Assembly (NCBI GenBank): GCA_951799405.1
Contig: OX637336.1
Span: 20,255,479 to 20,319,478 of the forward strand
Direction: 5' to 3'
DNA length: 64,000 bases
From: Agapetus fuscipes
Lineage: Eukaryota > Arthropoda > Insecta > Trichoptera > Glossosomatidae
The position numbers and the translations under genes were made by a program. Numbering within the stretch: the stretch's first letter is position 1; every line of letters begins with the position of its first letter. A model generated the notes under the pieces. That model was not told the origin of the DNA and made no database searches. It was given only the letters and a program-made list of their open reading frames with translations. Shown in pieces: positions 54,478-64,000 of the stretch.

Positions 54478-54705
54478 ATAGGTTGGTATGACGCTGACCC
54501 CACATACTGTAAAAAATGGTTCAATCTGCCAATGTCACCCCTGTCGGCAATAATTGCAGGGATAACGTTCGCTCGAGGCTTGGATTTTAATTTGTTAGTG
54601 CACATACACTCTTTGTAAGCGTCAACTTCCACGTCTCTGTTTGTGAGCATACATTCAATATGAATTTTAAATAACAATATATCTTTGCAACTCAGATTAT
54701 TGTTA
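54478..54705 (+). mobile_element. T unit, diverged
   Basis: It starts AATAGGTTGGTATGACGCTG and ends at CAACTCAGATTATTG, with a deletion near CCTGTCGGCAATAATTGC. Confidence 0.65.
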
Positions 54706-54753
54706 TTATTAAGGGTGACAAAGTGAATGCCTCATCAATAAATGATATCATAT

Positions 54754-55145
54754 TGTAGTGTTTTTAGGGTTCTAATGTTTTGAAAATTTAAAATGATGGT
54801 CTTCTTAATTAAAACGGCCGGAGATTTGTTTTAAATAAATTTATTTTAGTTCACAATTTATTTTACAATGGTTCGCTTGTATGGTTGACTTTCGCTGACT
54901 TGGCCTGGAATGGCTAATAGTATTTTAGAGATTGTCCTATTGCAGGCAATTCACGCCTTTTATAGCTAGTACAATCAAACATTCTAGGCCTAAATTCGTC
55001 TGGAAACGATATTAAAAAAAAATCATATTCCACAAGCTTCCAATACAACTATTACTTATATACTATTTCCTTACTCTAGGTACTTAATAATAATTCATCC
55101 TACAGCTAGAGTCTTTATACACCTACCCTATTTATTTTGTTTATA
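54754..55145 (-). mobile_element. Solo LTR-like block, family 5
   Basis: The plus-strand edge is TGTAGTGTTTTTAGGGTTC, similar in style to LTR family 1. On the minus strand GCTATAAAAGGCG precedes AAATAAATT signals. One copy only; the far edge is uncertain. Confidence 0.45.
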
Positions 55146-55149
55146 CCTA

Positions 55150-55310
55150 AGTAAGAGTTGCAGGGCTTATGTTCATTTGAGGTTTGGATTTTATTTGTAA
55201 GTACACAATCAGCATTTGTAAGCGCGAACTACACGTGTTTGTTTGTGGGCATACATCTGAGAGCTTTGAATGAATATATCCTTGCAACTTAGATTGTAGA
55301 TTATAGGTAC
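55150..55310 (+). mobile_element. T unit, 5'-truncated
   Basis: It starts at AGAGTTGCAGGGCTTATG and ends with ACTTAGATTGTAGATTATAG, the ATTATAG subfamily. Confidence 0.7.
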
Positions 55311-55739
55311 TATTTACATAACAATATGTTCGAAAATTTACAAAAATACCTGGTATAGAATTTTCTGAACTAGTTTCTTTCATGTTCGAAACCACGTCTT
55401 ATCTATTTATACACTTTCAGGATATGAAAGAAGGAAAAGAATACTTAAAAGTTGATGCGTTTTCTGACCGGGAGCACGCCCCAGCCACACACTCGGCGAA
55501 CATTCGCACGAACACGAGAGCCACTTAGGGCAACTCGCTGGTTGGTGAGGAATTTGAGCGCATGTCCTCTGAGAGACGAGCGTCTAATAAACTTACCTCG
55601 GAACTTCCACAAACTTCCCCACCAACTTCTAACTCTTCAGTAAATATTACATGAGATTCCGTTATATCATATACGTGTGTGTGTGTATCTTATCTAATTT
55701 ATATATGTGCACTTATACCTTTAAGAAATGTTAGAACTT

Positions 55740-56520
55740 ATCTAATCTAATCTAAGTTGTAAAGATATATATCATTTGAGATTCATATTGAATGCATTCC
55801 CACAAGCAGACACGCATATTTTCGCGCTCACACATGCCGCATGTGGAGCTACAGTATAAAAACCCAATCTCAAATGAACATGAGCCCTGCAACTCTTGCC
55901 GTCCTTCCCTGAAACAGGGGTGATATTGGAAAGGTGAACCATTTTTTACAGTATGGGTGGTCAGCCTCATACCAACCTATAAGTCAAGGAATACAATCAA
56001 TTAATTACATCCAGTTATACGAACTAACAAACACTTAAAAAAATATACAAAACATCTATCTAATCTAAATCTAAATCTAAGCTGCAAAGATATGTATCAT
56101 TTGAGATTCATATTAAATGCATTCCCACAAGCAGACATGCATAATTTCGCGCTTACACATGCTGCATGTGGACCTACAATATAAAAACCCCAATCTCAAA
56201 TGAACATAAGCCCTGCAACTCTTGCCGACCTTCCCTGAAGCAGGGGTGACATTGGCAAAGTGAACCATTTTTTACAGTATGGGTGGTCAGCCTCATACCA
56301 AACTATAAGTCAAGAAATACAATCAATTAATAACATCCAGTTATACGAACTAACAAACACTTAAAAAAATATACAAAACATCTATAAAAATGAAAATTGA
56401 TTATTGGCCTTAGCCGCCTATATTACAGATCAGCCGCCTTTTTTTTGGTCCTTACATACTACTTCTTTCATTTCATCCAGAGTCATAACCTTTTTCATAC
56501 AAGCTGTCCTTTTATTATGA
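55740..56520 (-). pseudogene. LINE-A 3' end with a tandemly repeated T plus UTR
   Basis: Reading the minus strand from 56520: decayed C-terminal codons (CMKKVMTLDEMKEVV), the 3' UTR, a T (56315-56058), then a second UTR segment and a second T (55995-55740). A block starting ATACAATCAATTAAT recurs 326 bp apart (55991 and 56317). Confidence 0.75.
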
Positions 56521-56534
56521 TTATTACATAGGAC

Positions 56535-56710
56535 TCGTAAATGGTCCGGTGAGAATGGTGAAAATAGCGGCAGACGAGATACCATCAACCAGCAGACCCC
56601 CTGGACGACCACCAAAGAGGTGGAAGGACAGCTGGACATCCGCGTCCCAGGAGTGAACCCGAGAATAAACAGGACCTAGTCCTAAAACAAGCTGAAGAAG
56701 AAGAAGAAGA
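56535..56710 (+). pseudogene. LINE-G 3' end
   Basis: The frame reads MVKIAADEIPS, RPPGRPPKRWKDSWTSASQE, then a stop, and ends in a GAAGAAGAAG tail. The PPGRPPKRW motif is typical of the C-terminus of many RTE-like elements. Confidence 0.65.
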
Positions 56711-56944
56711 CTCGTAAATGGAAGGTTGTGGGTTCGAATCCCGGCGTAGCACAAAAACTTTTTCTATTTTCAAATTTGCTCTTCTCTAGATTGAAAAATT
56801 CTTTACGAAAGACCGGTCATCAAAAGGTCCATCCAGCCCTTCAGCAACTGGGTTTTGCTTGAGAATCGGTGCTTTCTTTAGGAATGACCAAGCTAGCAGA
56901 GGACTTTTGAGGTGTGATTCACACAAAACAGCGCTCATCAAATA
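56711..56944 (+). mobile_element. SINE1b, 5'-truncated in the head
   Basis: It starts at CTCGTAAATGGAAGGTTGTG just before box B (GGTTCGAATCC) and runs to the SINE1b tail (TTTTGAGGTGTGATTCACAC, AAATAAATCATG). Confidence 0.75.
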
Positions 56945-57000
56945 AATCATGCCATCTGCATATCTAATTTTATTGATAACAACACCGTTGACAATGATTC
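56945..57000 (-). pseudogene. RTE-like reverse transcriptase sliver
   Basis: The minus strand encodes RIIVNGVVINKIRYADGMI, the strand leading into the catalytic motif, with YADG where YADD is expected. Only about 19 codons remain. Confidence 0.55.
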
Positions 57001-57004
57001 TGTT

Positions 57005-57320
57005 GCGTTTGTGTAATTGTGTGTCTGTGTGAGTCTGTGAAGTCTCTCAATTCAGGTACTTAAATGAGTGTACTAGTATTTGTAAAAGATTGTGTGAGTG
57101 TTTAACTGGAATATTCTAAGTAGAATGCTCTGTAGAAATCCCGCATGTGCCAGTTCTCAATGTTTTGATAACTCTTATTTTCACAAGTAATAGAGACCGA
57201 GATGCTTTGTAGCCAGACAAGTATCTAAGCCTTCGAGCTATACAGTTCAAAAGTATACAACTCTGTACAAACCGAATGTGCCTGAAATAAATTGGCATAG
57301 TAAATAAGCACATTTTTTAT
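57005..57320 (+). mobile_element. LTR-like block, family 4, second copy
   Basis: It shares AAGTAGAATGCTCTG and TGCCTGAAATAAATTGGC-type blocks with 43695-44015. The boundaries are uncertain. Confidence 0.4.
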
Positions 57321-57479
57321 TAAAGTTGGTTGGAATCCGGACGGGGATTGGGAATCAGGATAAAGTAGGAACACCGGAGATGACTACAACTCGCAGAAAT
57401 CAAAGTGGCTGTTTTTAACACGCTATAATATTATATTAGTCAAAATTTACACACGCCGCAACCCAAATTTCCTGGTGGA

Positions 57480-58120
57480 ATGAACTTCGCCAGATAAAGG
57501 CAATCAGGAGATGTTTACCATCAGGGGCGGTCAGGACCCTGGTTAACGCTTTTGTGATGTCTCGGGTTGACTATTGCTCAACGCTGTATATAGGTCAGCC
57601 GAAAAAACAGTTCAGCCGACTACAATCTGTGCTGAACTCTGCAGCAAGACTGATATTCTGGATGTCCAAATTTAATCATATTACTCCATTGTTGAAAGAA
57701 CTGCATTGGCTTCGTTTTCCGGAGAGGGTGGTCTACCGTGTTTGTTTGATGGTTTACAAAGCTGTCAATGGTACGGCTCCTTCATACCTGTCTGACATGT
57801 TCTCACCTATTGAGATAGATTTGAGACGCCAAACTCTCAGATCTGCAGGGTGTGGGGTGGTTGACTTAGTCCAGCCGTCACGTCAGACACGCACTAATTT
57901 TGGGGACCGTGCTTTCCGGTTTGCGGACCCAATGGAGTGGAACAGACTACCACCTAATGTGAGGAAGGCAGAAACTGTTGGTGTCTTTAAAGGAGCACTA
58001 AAGACGCATCTTTACAAAAAATCTTATCCGTGATTTCAGAGGGCCCTTGAGGTGTGACACACACAAAAACGGCTTCCTTCAATTATGTGTACCTTATAAA
58101 TAAATTATCCTTGTATATAT
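57480..58120 (+). pseudogene. LINE-F (CR1/L2-like) C-terminal copy with complete 3' end
   Basis: The frame is open from about 57485 (LRQIKAIRRCLPSGAVRTLV) to a stop at 58033. It shows RVDYCSTLYIG, LQSVLNSAARLIF, HITPLLKELHWLRFPERVVY, APSYLSDMF, FGDRAFRFADPMEWNRLPPN and LKTHLYKKSY, the standard C-terminal region of CR1/L2 LINEs downstream of the catalytic site. The 3' UTR is about 85 bp, ending AAATAAATTATCCTTGTATA. It is 5'-truncated but the retained frame is intact. Confidence 0.87.
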
Positions 58121-58310
58121 ATATACAACAAAGAGGGACCTTACATACAAAATGACAATAGACACAAAAACATCTTACACGTTGAACATGTACATAGGTA
58201 CGCTGACTCGTTTTTTGTATTCTAGAAGTTTTTTTTGTTATTCTTGTAAGTATTTTAGAGCATACACTGCGTTGTTATTCCTTCCACGTTTTTTATTAAA
58301 TAATAAGTCA

Positions 58311-58592
58311 CGCCCCCTTCTGTTGTCGTACACGATATGTGCTTGCTTGTCGTATCTCCAACAGAGGTAATTTCACATGAGCTATGTTTTGTATGTGTAC
58401 TGAACCAATGTGTCTTATGAATGCCAGAAATTGATTTTGAAAATATTTAAAACAACTCTCACATCATTGTGGTGTACGTTTTTCATCTGTGCTCAGATTT
58501 TATAGAGTGTGATTCTTAATACAATTTCATTAAGAGCTCATCTTTGAATCAGATGGTAGATAAGCCAAATAAGCACTGAGGGTACGATATAA
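58311..58592 (+). mobile_element. M element with extra sequence in the left end
   Basis: The M body and right TIR (GCCAAATAAGCACTGAGGG) are clear. The left end is disturbed by about 30 bp between CGCCCCCTTCTG and GTGCTTGCTTGTC. Confidence 0.6.
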
Positions 58593-58819
58593 GGTCCTTA
58601 ACAATGTTTGTAATGTTATTTTAAAACAAACAAAAAAATCAAAAAAGTTTTACCTCACGAGTTGGCTTATTTTACTCGTATTGAGCGCTTTTGGTGTTAT
58701 CACACCGATATCAAGAGAATAACTTACACGTCTAAAATTACAAAATAAATTAGAGAGCAAATTTTAAGGGCGGATCTAAAAGAGATTTTTTTTATTTTTT
58801 ATTTTACATTTGGAAATTT

Positions 58820-59035
58820 TCATGTTCTTTGACTAATAGGTTGGTAGGAGGCTGACCTCCCATGCTATAAAAACTTGGTACAATTTTCAAATGCCCCTCT
58901 AGTTTCAGGGAAAGACGACAGGAGTTGCAAATGTTATGTTAATGTGAGGTTTGGTTTATTTCCTAAGTTACACGTGCCTTCTTGTGGGCACGCATTAAAT
59001 GCCAATATATCTCTGCAACTAAGATTATAGAATAC
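58820..59035 (+). mobile_element. T unit, strongly diverged
   Basis: It starts TTCTTTGACTAATAGGTTGG and ends at CTGCAACTAAGATTATAG with many substitutions; an old copy. Confidence 0.6.
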
Positions 59036-59754
59036 CATTACAGTTGTTAAAATAATTATGGGAATAATTTTGTAATAATTCTGATATTATATATAAAACC
59101 ATTAGATCAATAATCACGTTATTAAAATATACAAAATTGTATCAAATATTTATAGGACTCGGAAAATTAGAATGACCTACATTAGATAATTGAATTTTCT
59201 CCAATAGATATTTTAATTCCATTACGAATATAATATTATTGTACTATTGAATTATTCAAATCAAATTCGGGCTGATAATTGTAGGGAACATTCCGACTCT
59301 AAAATACTTTGGAAGACAATGTCTTATATGTAATAATTTGAGTCATTATTTGGGAACTACCAGAAACATTAATTTTGGAGACATAATTTTTATGAACCCT
59401 GTCTATCTAAAATAATAGGATGAAAAAAAAAAAAACAATCACGTCTACAATATACGAGTAAGTTACAAAAATATATTATCATTTATGATTCCTTGACTAT
59501 TCCTTGGCATAGTAGGTACAGTCCTTGGCTAATCTCTTTCTGTGGCGCTTCGTAGGTACTTCATTAATAATTTGATAACATAATATGTATGTTGTAGATA
59601 CCTATCACTGGAACGCTGGTGTTTATGTATGATATTGCTCAAAATATGTTTTGTAAAATATGTCAGTTATTGCTTGAACAATTTTCTGTATTATATGCTA
59701 TGTACTTACCAGTGTTCTATTTGGTGTCTCTAAAAATAAATAAATAAATATATG
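59036..59754. other. Unassigned AT-rich stretch
   Basis: Simple AT-rich DNA; a short ATAAATAAATA run at 59733-59752. No frame or family. Confidence 0.35.
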
Positions 59755-60200
59755 TTGGTATGAGGCTGACCACCCATACTGTAAATTAATGGTTCACTTT
59801 GCCAATGTCATCCCTGTTTCAGGGAAGTTCGGCAAGAGTTGCAGGGCTTATGTTAATTTGAGATTGGGTTTTTATACTGTAGGTCCACATGCGGCATGTG
59901 TTCAAGCTAGCAAGTGTCTGCTTGTGGGAAAATATAAGAATCTCAAACTTTAAATATCTTTGCAACTAAGATTTAGATTTATTTAGATTCACAGTAAATT
60001 CATTGCCCAAAAGCAATTAGTGCCACATGTGTTTTTCATTTCAAGAATTCAAAATTCTAATCTTAAATTAATAAACTTTTTGTAACTTTTGCTGACCTTG
60101 CCAGAAACAAGTGTAGTATAAGCAAAGTGAATCATATTGTACGGCTTTGCTAGTTTGCGGTGGCTAGCCTTATTCCATCCTTTAAGTCAAGGAAAACAGA
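59755..60200. mobile_element. Two T units in inverse orientation, back to back
   Basis: 59755-59985 is a plus-strand T (GTTGGTATGAGGCTGACC to GCAACTAAGATTTAG). 59990-60200 is a diverged minus-strand T starting TTTCCTTGACTTAAAGG. Their 3' ends face each other. Confidence 0.65.
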
Positions 60201-60215
60201 TAATAAATAACATTT

Positions 60216-60469
60216 CGCTCCCCCAGTTCTTGTTTACCGTATACGCCAATCTTGTCAAATATGACTTTATCATGCAGTTGTCTTAAGAATCAAATTCTAC
60301 ACAATCTGAGCTAACAAAAACCGTAAAACTCGATAATGTGAGAGTTCTTTTACATATTTTTCAAGAAATTTCTTGTTTTCATAAGACACATTGGTCCAGT
60401 ACACATGCAAACATTGCTCATGTAAAGTTTTCTCAATGGCGTTTACCATAAACAAGAACTAAGGCAGCG
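60216..60469 (-). mobile_element. M element, complete 254-bp copy
   Basis: Inverse orientation relative to 459-713. ATTT flanks it (60212-60215, 60470-60473). The TIR begins CGCTCCCCCAGTTCTTG. Confidence 0.75.
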
Positions 60470-60539
60470 ATTTGGGAATATCAAAAAAACAGAACCTTAA
60501 AAAGTCAACGGGTATATTAATAGCATATTATTATGACTG

Positions 60540-60605
60540 AATAAGCCGCCGACATTACGAATCAACATTACAGATTAGCCGCTAGTGTTTTCTGTCTTTT
60601 ATTGT
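60540..60605 (-). pseudogene. LINE-A C-terminal sliver
   Basis: The minus strand retains RQKTLAANL-like codons and the sequence around the LINE-A stop. A very short remnant. Confidence 0.45.
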
Positions 60606-60639
60606 AGTGTTAGATTTTATTGTCATATACTTTTACAAG

Positions 60640-61192
60640 TCCGGTCGATAGCTCAGTTGGTAGAGTGCTTGCATCCTATGCCGTGAGCTCGGCATGTTCG
60701 AATCCCGCCGAGGGTGTCAGAAATGATTTCCCGTTTCGGTGTTTATTTAAAACCCCATAATAAAAACCAACAAGGCTTACTCAGCCTTCACAAAAAATGA
60801 GTACTAGCCTTCTCGGAAGCTGGGAAACGGCGCAAGGCCTGCCCCCTTACCTATCTATATTTATAATCTATTATCTAAGTTGCGAGGATATATTCATTTA
60901 AAGCTCTCAGATGTATGCCCACAAACCAACACGTGTAGTTCGCGCTTACAAATGCTGAATGTGTACTTACAAATAAAATCCGAACCTCAAATGAACATAA
61001 GCGCCACAAATTTTGCCGACCTTCCTTGACACAGGGGTGACATTGGAAAAGTAAACCATTTTTTACAGTATGGGTGGTCAGCCTCATACCAACCTATAAG
61101 TCAAGGAATACCTATAAAAATAAATAGGTTCAACTCGACCCATTCGGGGAGAACGCGGCAAGAAGTTACACTATATGTGTAGCTTAGTTGAA
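60640..61192 (+). mobile_element. SINE2 interrupted by a T with a 7-bp target duplication
   Basis: SINE2 head and body occupy 60640-60854 (GTCCGGTCGATAGCTCAGTT; box B GTTCGAATCCCG). The SINE2 end resumes at 61109-61192 (ATAAATAGGTTCAACTCG to TGTGTAGCTTAGTTG). TACCTAT flanks the insert on both sides (60848-60854, 61109-61115). Confidence 0.85.
60855..61108 (-). mobile_element. T unit, complete 254-bp insertion
   Basis: Defined exactly by the TACCTAT duplication. Minus strand: starts TTCCTTGACTTATAGG and ends in TAGATTATAAATATAG. No LINE-A UTR or coding sequence precedes it, so T moved here as a unit of its own or as a truncation at that exact point. Confidence 0.85.
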
Positions 61193-61419
61193 GCATACTC
61201 CTTTCATTTCATCCTGAGTCAAAACCTTTTTCATACCAGCTCGATAATGTCTGACACAATAATTAATGTAAACTTTTATTAGTAGAACCATCGTAGCTCC
61301 TTGTGTGTTTCCAGCTAGTACCTACGGGCGCCGCTATGCATCGATTTTGTTTGATTCTGGATTTTTAATTAATCCCCCCTTCACCCCCTTTCCCTGTCCC
61401 GGTGACTGGATAGAACGGC

Positions 61420-61605
61420 ACAGTGACAAAACGACACATGACATAACTACTCAAGTTAGAACGAAACATGACAAAACGACACAGTACAGAACGACACATT
61501 ATATAACGACACATGACAGAACGACACGTGACATAACGACACATAACAGAACGACACATGATAGAACGACATACGATAGAATGACACATGAAAATATAGT
61601 GACGT
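61420..61605 (+). repeat. 15-bp minisatellite, forward array
   Basis: Variants of ACGACACATGACAGA run for about 185 bp. Because 15 is a multiple of 3, both strands stay open and give repeated HDRTT / CRSVM pentapeptides. Not a gene. Confidence 0.9.
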
Positions 61606-61751
61606 GTGTTTTTTTTTTATTCTTGTATTTTATTTGTTTTTTATTTGTAGTTTTGTATAAACTTCCTAAATATGTGCTTTTTTGTAAAAGGCTTATGCCG
61701 TAAATAAATAAATAAATAAATGTCATAACATCACAAGGACAAAACATCTAA

Positions 61752-62010
61752 TCTCTAATCTAATCGAAGTTGCAAAGATATGTAACATTGAGGATTCACA
61801 TTATATGCATTCTCACTAGCGTACAAGTTTATATTTGCGCTTGCATGTGAAGTTACAACACAAAAACCCAAACCTCTAATGAACATTTTTGTGAATGAAC
61901 ATTTCTCCAACTCTTGCCGACTTTCCTTGAAACAAGGATGAAATTGGCAAATTGAACCATTTTCTACAGCATGGGTAATCAGCCGCGTATAAACCTATAA
62001 TTTAAAAAAC
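61752..62010 (-). mobile_element. T unit between the two minisatellite arrays
   Basis: Minus strand; tail of ATTAG repeats (61750-61765), a diverged core and a decayed start (TTTTTTAAATTATAGG). Confidence 0.65.
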
Positions 62011-62099
62011 ATACATAACCTACATATTTCAGGTCTCACTTTTTGCTGTTTTGTTAGTTTTGTCATGTGCCGTTAATATTCTGTTCAACATGTGTGATG

Positions 62100-62415
62100 T
62101 TGTGTCATGTGATGTTTTGTCTTGTGATGTTTTTTTATTGTGAAGTACTTGCCTGTGTTGTTTTGTGATGTGTTGTTCTGTCATGTGTCGTTCTATCATG
62201 TGTCATTCTGTAATGTGTCGTTCTTTCACGTGTCATTATGGTATGTGTCGTTCTCTCATGTGTCGTTCTGTCAGTTATCTTTCTTTCATTTGTCATTCTG
62301 TTATCTGTCGCTCTTTCATGTGTCTTTCTGTCATGTGCCATTATGTCATGTGTTAAACTGTTATATGTCATTCTGTCACGTGTCGTTTTTTCATGTATCA
62401 TTCTGTCATGGGCAC
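62100..62415 (-). repeat. 15-bp minisatellite, inverse array
   Basis: Variants of TGTCGTTCTGTCATG, the inverse complement of the unit at 61420-61605, run for about 300 bp. Again the reading frames are open by period. Confidence 0.9.
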
Positions 62416-63381
62416 TGCATTCTGTCACTGCCCGCAAGTACCCCTTATACAGGAATTTTCAATTACCACCCAGTAGATACAATCGGCGGCATTCTTTATG
62501 AAAATTGATGAACGTCCCATTACCAGCACTCACACCAGCTGTTCACAACCAAAGGTTTTCTTATCAAAACTATAGCTAAAGATTTCATCCCGAAACCATG
62601 AAGTGAGAGATTTGTTAAATCTTTCCCCTGTAAAGAAAGTTGCGAACTATAGTTGTTCCTTAGCTCCTATCTGTGTTTACCGATGACTTACAACGGGCAG
62701 ATTTGGAAGTTGATCAGTTGCTTAAGAAGTTGCAAAATTTAACAACCAACATCAATTTTGTCACATTTGGTGGGCTTGAACTTAGCATCGCCAGTGCAGT
62801 GTCTGTACATGCATCTAAGAACAAGTTGTTAAAACTATAACTGTTACTTTACCACCGTTCCATTTGGGGTAGACATAACCTTTAAAGTCACAATGTGTAA
62901 ATCCCTTCACCAAGCTATACTTTTCTCGGTCTTTCTTTCTTCTAAATACACAGTTCCTTAATCTTTCATTATTTATTTAAAAAAAAAACTGCTGCTCCCG
63001 AAGAAACTGTTTTTTTAATCGCTGCAAAAATCTTATTTAAAAAATGTTCTCCACTACTTTTAAACACAATATAAAACATGGAAATAGTCCACTGCGTGTG
63101 TTGTTTTTTTCCTTTCATATTTAAGCGCTCTCAGTGTTTTTTGTTACAAAATCAATCAATATGCTTTTATTCATAAAAAAAATATATGAGAGCCTCAGCC
63201 ATTACAACTCTTTCAAAATAAGTGCTTCTGTTTCATGCAAAACTCATCAACATCATCATTAATGGGGCGATAAATTAGGGTAGGTTTTGGCGTTCTTAAT
63301 CAACTGCTGCTAACGCTGTCTGTCCCATACTCCTACCGCAAGTCAATGCGCCAACTCTCTTTCGAGCTTTTTGCTCTAGAT
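62416..63381. other. Mostly unassigned; possible LINE-C remnant
   Basis: 62838-62945 (minus) faintly matches the LINE-C 3' end (AACTGTTACTTTACCACCGT against the 50060 copy). The rest has no recognised element. Confidence 0.3.
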
Positions 63382-63621
63382 CAGAGGTTCCCAAACTTTT
63401 ATTACTCATAGACCCCATATTTATAGATTTCAAAATTTTGGGGGTCCGATAGACCCCCTAACAATTTTTGCGGCTTTTTGTCTAGAATATCGCCCACGGG
63501 GGGGGGGGCGGGGTAGGCACGCGATTTTCAAAGTTTGTAGACCCCCTCTTACGACTTGTAGACCCCCATTTTTATGTTACGTCAATATAGACCCCCATCG
63601 AGTATCCGCAGACCCTCAGGG
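63382..63621 (+). mobile_element. hAT-like element, right end truncated
   Basis: It starts CAGAGGTTCCCAAACTTTT, a typical hAT terminal sequence. The interior repeats TAGACCCCC several times and has a 12-base G run. The right terminus is replaced by SINE2. Confidence 0.65.
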
Positions 63622-63841
63622 GCCGATGCCGAGAGCAAGGGTTCGATCTCAAGGCTTACTCAGCCTTCACAATAAATTCAAACCAGCCCCCCCGGGAGCT
63701 GGGAAATCCCCACTTTAACTGAAAGTGGTTGGTGTGAGGCCGGCCCCCTTACCCGTAAAAATAAATAGGTCCTGAATCACCACATGAGACCCCTTGGGGC
63801 ATAACGCAGGCAGGAAGTTACACTATATGTGTAGCTTAGTT
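63622..63841 (+). mobile_element. SINE2, 5'-truncated
   Basis: It begins at GATGCCGAGAGCAAGGGTTC (box B GGTTCGATCTC) and continues to the canonical 3' end TGTGTAGCTTAGTTG. Confidence 0.8.
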
Positions 63842-63954
63842 GTGTTTATCTGCATATACACAAAACAGGTTTATTAAGGTTGGCGCAAACACATGATTAG
63901 GTATACTCCGTGAATTTAAATCTGAACTAAACATTTTCGAAGGAAAAATACTCG

Positions 63955-64000
63955 ATCTCGGTCGATAGCTCAGTTGGTGAAATGCTTGCATTCCATACCG
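63955..64000 (+). mobile_element. SINE2 head, cut by the window edge
   Basis: CTCGGTCGATAGCTCAGTTG includes box A; the window ends before box B. Confidence 0.7.

Noticed and set aside
61305..61703. 132-codon open frame with HDRTT-like repeats, and the matching minus-strand frames
   Set aside because: The 15-bp repeat unit keeps frames open on both strands; there are no flanking gene features.
62135..62508. Cys-rich 122-codon frame resembling a Cys-repeat protein
   Set aside because: It is entirely encoded by the inverse 15-bp minisatellite.

Overview
The window is AT-rich, repeat-dominated eukaryotic DNA. I found no intact host gene, no exon chain and no conventional RNA gene. The coding-like stretches are 5'-truncated or frameshifted ends of non-LTR retrotransposons; most other ORFs are chance frames in repeats. 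The element mix (RTE-like and CR1/L2-like LINEs, several tRNA-derived SINE families, Penelope-type hammerhead ribozyme motifs, hAT-like and other short TIR elements, solo LTRs) fits an invertebrate animal, perhaps an arthropod. The species cannot be fixed from this sequence.

Working family names used here: LINE-A = RTE-like LINE whose C-terminus carries the GRGRPR motif and whose 3' UTR contains the T unit. T = a SINE-like unit of about 254 bp starting TTCCTTGACTTATAGG and ending in short TTAGATTA-type repeats; about 40 full, partial or nested copies occur. LINE-B, -C, -D = related RTE-like families with very short 3' UTRs ending in pentamer/hexamer tails. LINE-E, -F, -I = CR1/L2-like 3' ends. 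LINE-G = RTE-like end with a GAA-rich tail. SINE1, SINE2, SINE4, SINE5 = tRNA-headed SINEs. M = short TIR element with a 4-bp target duplication.

Layout. 1-3.3 kb: LINE fragments, including an open minus-strand reverse-transcriptase frame running off the left edge. 3.3-13 kb: SINE1/SINE2, T, M, three LINE-A 3' ends and an LTR. 13-15.7 kb: mostly unassigned AT-rich DNA. 15.7-22.5 kb: a 744-bp M element with a 71-bp tandem array, solo LTRs, the longest LINE-A copy, hammerhead-like motifs. 22.5-33.6 kb: deeply nested insertions. 34.1-37.6 kb: a satellite built from T-like sequence with a dimeric higher-order period of about 806 bp. 38-50 kb: LINE-B/C/D, SINEs, LTRs, an inverted pair of hammerhead motifs. 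50.7-51.7 kb: a CGCTTAC-type minisatellite. 52-60.5 kb: T, LINE-G, LINE-F, LTRs. 60.6-64 kb: SINE2 interrupted by T, and an inverted pair of arrays of one 15-bp minisatellite.

The window records interactions among mobile elements rather than a host pathway: T shares the 3' end of LINE-A, one SINE1 subfamily shares the 3' end of LINE-F, SINE1 and SINE2 have fused into a composite unit, and several elements form insertion chronologies. The most notable signal no gene model explains is a set of hammerhead-ribozyme-like motifs, five of which keep the full catalytic layout.
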